A stretch of 64,000 nucleotides of DNA, taken from the NCBI GenBank assembly GCA_008921705.1, contig VFFE01008410.1, forward strand, positions 409,714-473,713. The letters are read 5' to 3'. Shown here piece after piece: positions 62,601-64,000 of this stretch. Source of the DNA: Burhinus oedicnemus. Taxonomy: Eukaryota > Chordata > Aves > Charadriiformes > Burhinidae. Under the pieces are notes generated by a model that was not told the DNA's origin, made no database searches, and was given only the letters and a program-made list of their open reading frames with translations. Within the stretch, counting starts at the first letter, position 1; each line of letters starts with the position of its first letter. Made by a program: the position numbers and the translations under genes.

Positions 62601-63140
62601 TTAGCATAAAGCTGTGTGTGTAAGGAATAAACTATAACTGAGCATTCACTCATAATACATGAATGTATATGAATGACTGCTGAATTATTTAAGCTTTGCA
62701 ATTCTTGTGTTCAAGAAATGCTTCTTTCTCACTTTAAAAGTGATCAGTCTTCTGTGCAATTTAAAGCAGATCAAAAGTTTTGTGCATTTTTATCTTTGTT
62801 CAACCAGAACAAGGGCTTAATTTTATCATTAATATGTTTGGAACATATTAATATACTTTTCAAAATGACTTAACATTTTCCCCTATCATGGAAAAATGGT
62901 GTATCATGACATCTGTACGTCTGCACCATTCTTCCAGATCCGCTAAATATTGTTTTCTGGTATCAGGTACTCCTGCTTGGTTGAAGAGCAGCTGTAAAAT
63001 CTATAGTGTCTAGTACTTTCAAATCCCTTTACATTGAGTAGCTTTGTTTATTCCAAGATGTATATAATTTTTATGTGCAAAATAGATATTGAGAATACAA
63101 AACATTCTCTTCTATTTGGAGTAGAATATTAAGCCACTTT
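59651..63140. other. Downstream or distal 3' UTR DNA, no gene seen
   Basis: AT-rich. Contains an A-rich tract at 62571-62592 and AATAAA at 62626. No coding exon of a downstream neighbour is visible. Confidence 0.6.
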
Positions 63141-63154
63141 AAATGCATGTAATA

Positions 63155-63305
63155 TATAGTGGCACCTTTTTATGCAAAACCATCTCAAAGTGCTTTATAA
63201 ATCTCCTCAAAGATTCTAAATCTGTTTCATAGAGGAATTTTATTCTTCCTATTTTTAAATTCTGGATGAAGCCAAGGCACTGATTAAATGTAGTATAAAT
63301 ACACT
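63155..63305 (+). repeat. Ancient interspersed repeat relic (low confidence)
   Basis: ATCTCAAAGTGCTTTATAAA, followed by a CTCCTCAAAGATT stretch and then TTATTCTTCCTATTTTTAAA and GATGAAGCCAAGGCACTGAT, follows the order of an old amniote SINE-like pattern (CTCAAAGCACTTTACAAA, then TTATCCCCATTTTACAGATG and AAACTGAGGCAC). Diverged. Family not named. Confidence 0.45.
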
Positions 63306-63782
63306 ACCACCTGCGTAAATTTTAGATGAGGTTATAGAAGTATGCTCTAATGAGTTCCAAGTGGAGTCAGGTGGGAAAGAAACCCTAAAAACATATATAT
63401 AAAAGTAAGTGGGAAAGATGTGGAAACACTTGACAGGTTCTTTGGGTTTCGTTGTTTTGTGGGCGGTTTTTTTGTTTGTTTGGTTGGGGTTTTGGTTTGT
63501 TTTTTTTTTTTTTTTAAACCTAAATCACCACATAGCTAGTATAAAAACTGGTCAGCTTTTCCTTTCAAGACAAGATGTAGAGGGTCCTTATACTGAAAGA
63601 AAGGCTTTCAGGAAAGAAAGAAACATTCCATGTCGAAATAATTCTAAGCAATAAAAAAGGAGCTTTCTCCACTTAAGTCTCTTTAGAGATCTTTAGCTGG
63701 TGTAGGCTAGCATAGACCTGCTGGAGCTATTATACCTTCAGTGATTTAAATTCATGTAGAATCTGACTTAGATCATATAAGT

Positions 63783-63811
63783 ATATTTTATATATATATA
63801 TATTATATATA
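63783..63811. repeat. TA-rich microsatellite
   Basis: Imperfect TA repeat TATATTTTATATATATATAT continuing as ATTATATATA. Confidence 0.85.
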
Positions 63812-64000
63812 CTTGTGGAAAATCAAGATTTCATCAGTTTGAGAGCTGCTGACTTACTTTGTCTCATTTGGAATCACAGTGCTCAGTTGAACTCCAGATG
63901 GGTTTCAGTTGGAGATAACTGATGTAGGGGTGAATGTAAACAGCTGAAAATATATATCCAAAAGTAAATTACTGGAGAAGAGAAATAATTTTGGGGCAGA

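Overview
The window looks like avian genomic DNA. It is AT-rich, intron-dominated vertebrate sequence. It carries chicken-repeat-1 (CR1) LINE fragments with the bird-typical 3' end (TTCCAACCCCTGTGATTCTG) and older SINE/LINE relics. No operon-like or dense coding structure is present. The species cannot be fixed from the sequence alone.

One gene is clearly supported. It is FGD4 (frabin, FYVE/RhoGEF/PH domain-containing protein 4), on the + strand from about 10.1 kb to 59.4 kb. I can assemble 17 coding exons with GT-AG boundaries and compatible phases throughout. They give 2553 nt of coding sequence including the stop, or 850 residues from the upstream ATG at 10089. Starting at the internal ATG at 28103, which matches the usual mammalian start as I know it, the protein is 760 residues. 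Domain order is a proline-rich, F-actin-binding N terminus (exons 1-4), DH/RhoGEF (exons 5-10), PH1 (exons 10-13), FYVE zinc finger (exons 14-15) and PH2 (exons 16-17). The product is a Cdc42 guanine-nucleotide exchange factor that couples Rho GTPase signalling to actin and membranes.

Layout: 1-10 kb is upstream or intronic DNA with three old or partial CR1-type elements. At 10.1 kb lies a candidate first coding exon of 16 coding bases. At 18.1-18.4 kb is a GC-richer patch with a second ATG plus consensus donor, a candidate alternative first exon. Exons at 20.7, 28.0 and 31.2 kb encode the variable N terminus. An 8.3-kb intron (31.7-40.0 kb) holds a CR1 copy, an unidentified minus-strand pseudogene-like pair of abutting open frames, and a perfect 57-bp duplication. 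The catalytic and lipid-binding exons are clustered between 40 and 59.4 kb. A 20-base N gap sits in the intron at 53.9 kb. The last 4.6 kb is 3' UTR and downstream DNA with candidate poly(A) signals and no further gene that I can see.

I found no bacterial-type or novel defence or mobile system. The points most worth checking are the two alternative FGD4 5' ends, the 57-bp repeat, and the minus-strand pseudogene candidate.
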